64,000 nt of DNA from CAVPJC01 sp963705155. GTDB taxonomy: Bacteria; Chloroflexota; Anaerolineae; Anaerolineales; UBA4823. A model generated the notes under the pieces. It did no database searches. It was not told the DNA's origin and saw nothing but the letters and a program-made list of their open reading frames with translations. Below are positions 63,649 to 64,000 of this stretch, one piece after another. The stretch's first letter is position 1. Every line of letters starts with the position of its first letter. The translations under genes were made by a program, and so were the position numbers. The stretch is from assembly GCA_963705155.1 (NCBI GenBank), contig CAVPJC010000001.1, forward strand, positions 1-64,000. The letters are read 5' to 3'.

Positions 63649-64000
63649 TTAACCGACCCAACAACCTTGCCAGGCTGGCAGTGATAAAGGTCACGATAAA
63701 CGCAATCGAAAGCGGCATCAAAGCCCCTATGGTGGCCCATTTGCGGCTGCCGGTCTCTTTGTAGATCGTCATGATGGTCGTGGCGCACGGGTTGTGCAGC
63801 AGCGAAAACAGCATCAGGTTGACCGCCGTCAGCATCGTCCAGCCGTGCTGCGCCGACCAGCAGCTTGCGCAGCCCGGCTAGGGACAGGGATATCGGTCAT
63901 CATGCCGGTGCCCATGTAGACCATCAGCATCGTCGGCACCACGATCTCGTTGGCGGGGATGGCGATGATGTACGCCAGCAGGATCACGCCATCCAGCCCG
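63649..64000 (-). pseudogene. feoB: C-terminal end of ferrous iron transporter B, partial and frameshifted
   Basis: Reading from the window edge: GLDGVILLAYIIAIPANEIV and VPTMLMVYMGTGMMTDIP, then in shifted frames [11 protein letters not shown] and [40 protein letters not shown] and a last membrane helix ending ASLARLLGR. These are the last membrane segments of FeoB, the GTPase-linked Fe(II) importer. The N-terminal G domain is beyond the window. At least two indels are needed (about 63850-63880), and a third near 63652 would restore a TAA just before the RidA ribosome-binding site. Confidence 0.75.

Overview
The window is mostly GC-rich DNA from a member of the Chloroflexota, probably an Anaerolineae-like lineage. 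The evidence is the gene content and style: secreted proteins carrying a hydrophobic-LPL motif, amylopullulanase-type modules, long runs of ATGA-overlapping glycosyltransferase genes, and a RAYT with GGCTAAAGCC-type palindromes. The sequence looks like metagenomic assembly: about fifteen otherwise intact genes carry one or more frameshifts. The first ~2.98 kb is different. It is AT-rich and encodes, on the minus strand, a broken-up protein with a DFDID metal-binding motif that I read as the virion RNA polymerase of a crAss-like phage. It joins the Chloroflexota DNA abruptly near 2978, most likely as an assembly chimera.

Layout. 1-2978: phage RNA polymerase fragment. 2981-3663: frameshifted RAYT transposase followed by two REP-like palindromes. 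3678-8391: a heavily frameshifted M28/DUF4910-like protein, two related sulfotransferases flanking an HD-domain gene, and a GT2 glycosyltransferase. 8451-9138: an MNT/HEPN pair. 9135-13189: a cassette of NeuA-like cytidylyltransferase, 2-hydroxyacid dehydrogenase, glycerophosphodiesterase-like protein, SDR and a Maf/DUF115-like protein. 13204-23101: membrane glycosyltransferases, a GT2-sulfotransferase-GT2 block and two secreted glycoside hydrolases. 23143-26562: dTDP-rhamnose genes (rfbC, rfbB, rfbA, rfbD). 26559-34756: Wzm/Wzt ABC exporter and four glycosyltransferases. 34896-37305: a sigma70-like promoter, a cyclic-di-GMP-I riboswitch and a terminator in front of a secreted beta-helix protein. 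37369-38436: a methyltransferase on the opposite strand. 38527-46390: two glycosyltransferases, a WecA/MraY-like initiating transferase, a Wzz-like co-polymerase, a Wzy-like polymerase/ligase and a metalloprotease. 46443 onward is mainly housekeeping: a YtxH-like protein, adenosine deaminase, a 1,399-residue amylopullulanase-like GH13 enzyme, another sulfotransferase, pantothenate/CoA genes (panB, panE, panC, coaX), a methyltransferase, ComB, TsaC, and on the minus strand a histidine kinase, a FIST protein, polyphosphate glucokinase, RidA and the end of feoB.

How they work together. Roughly 8-46 kb is a surface-polysaccharide locus. It makes dTDP-rhamnose and probably a CMP-activated sugar acid, assembles and sulfates a glycan, and exports it by an ABC transporter, a Wzy-type route, or both. 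Secreted hydrolases and a protease lie within it, and a c-di-GMP-controlled surface protein sits in its middle. The most notable observations are a beta-rich insertion shared by two glycosyltransferases of different folds (31825-34756), a hendecad repeat tail on a GT4 enzyme (31598-31759) and the c-di-GMP riboswitch. No tRNA, rRNA or CRISPR array was seen.
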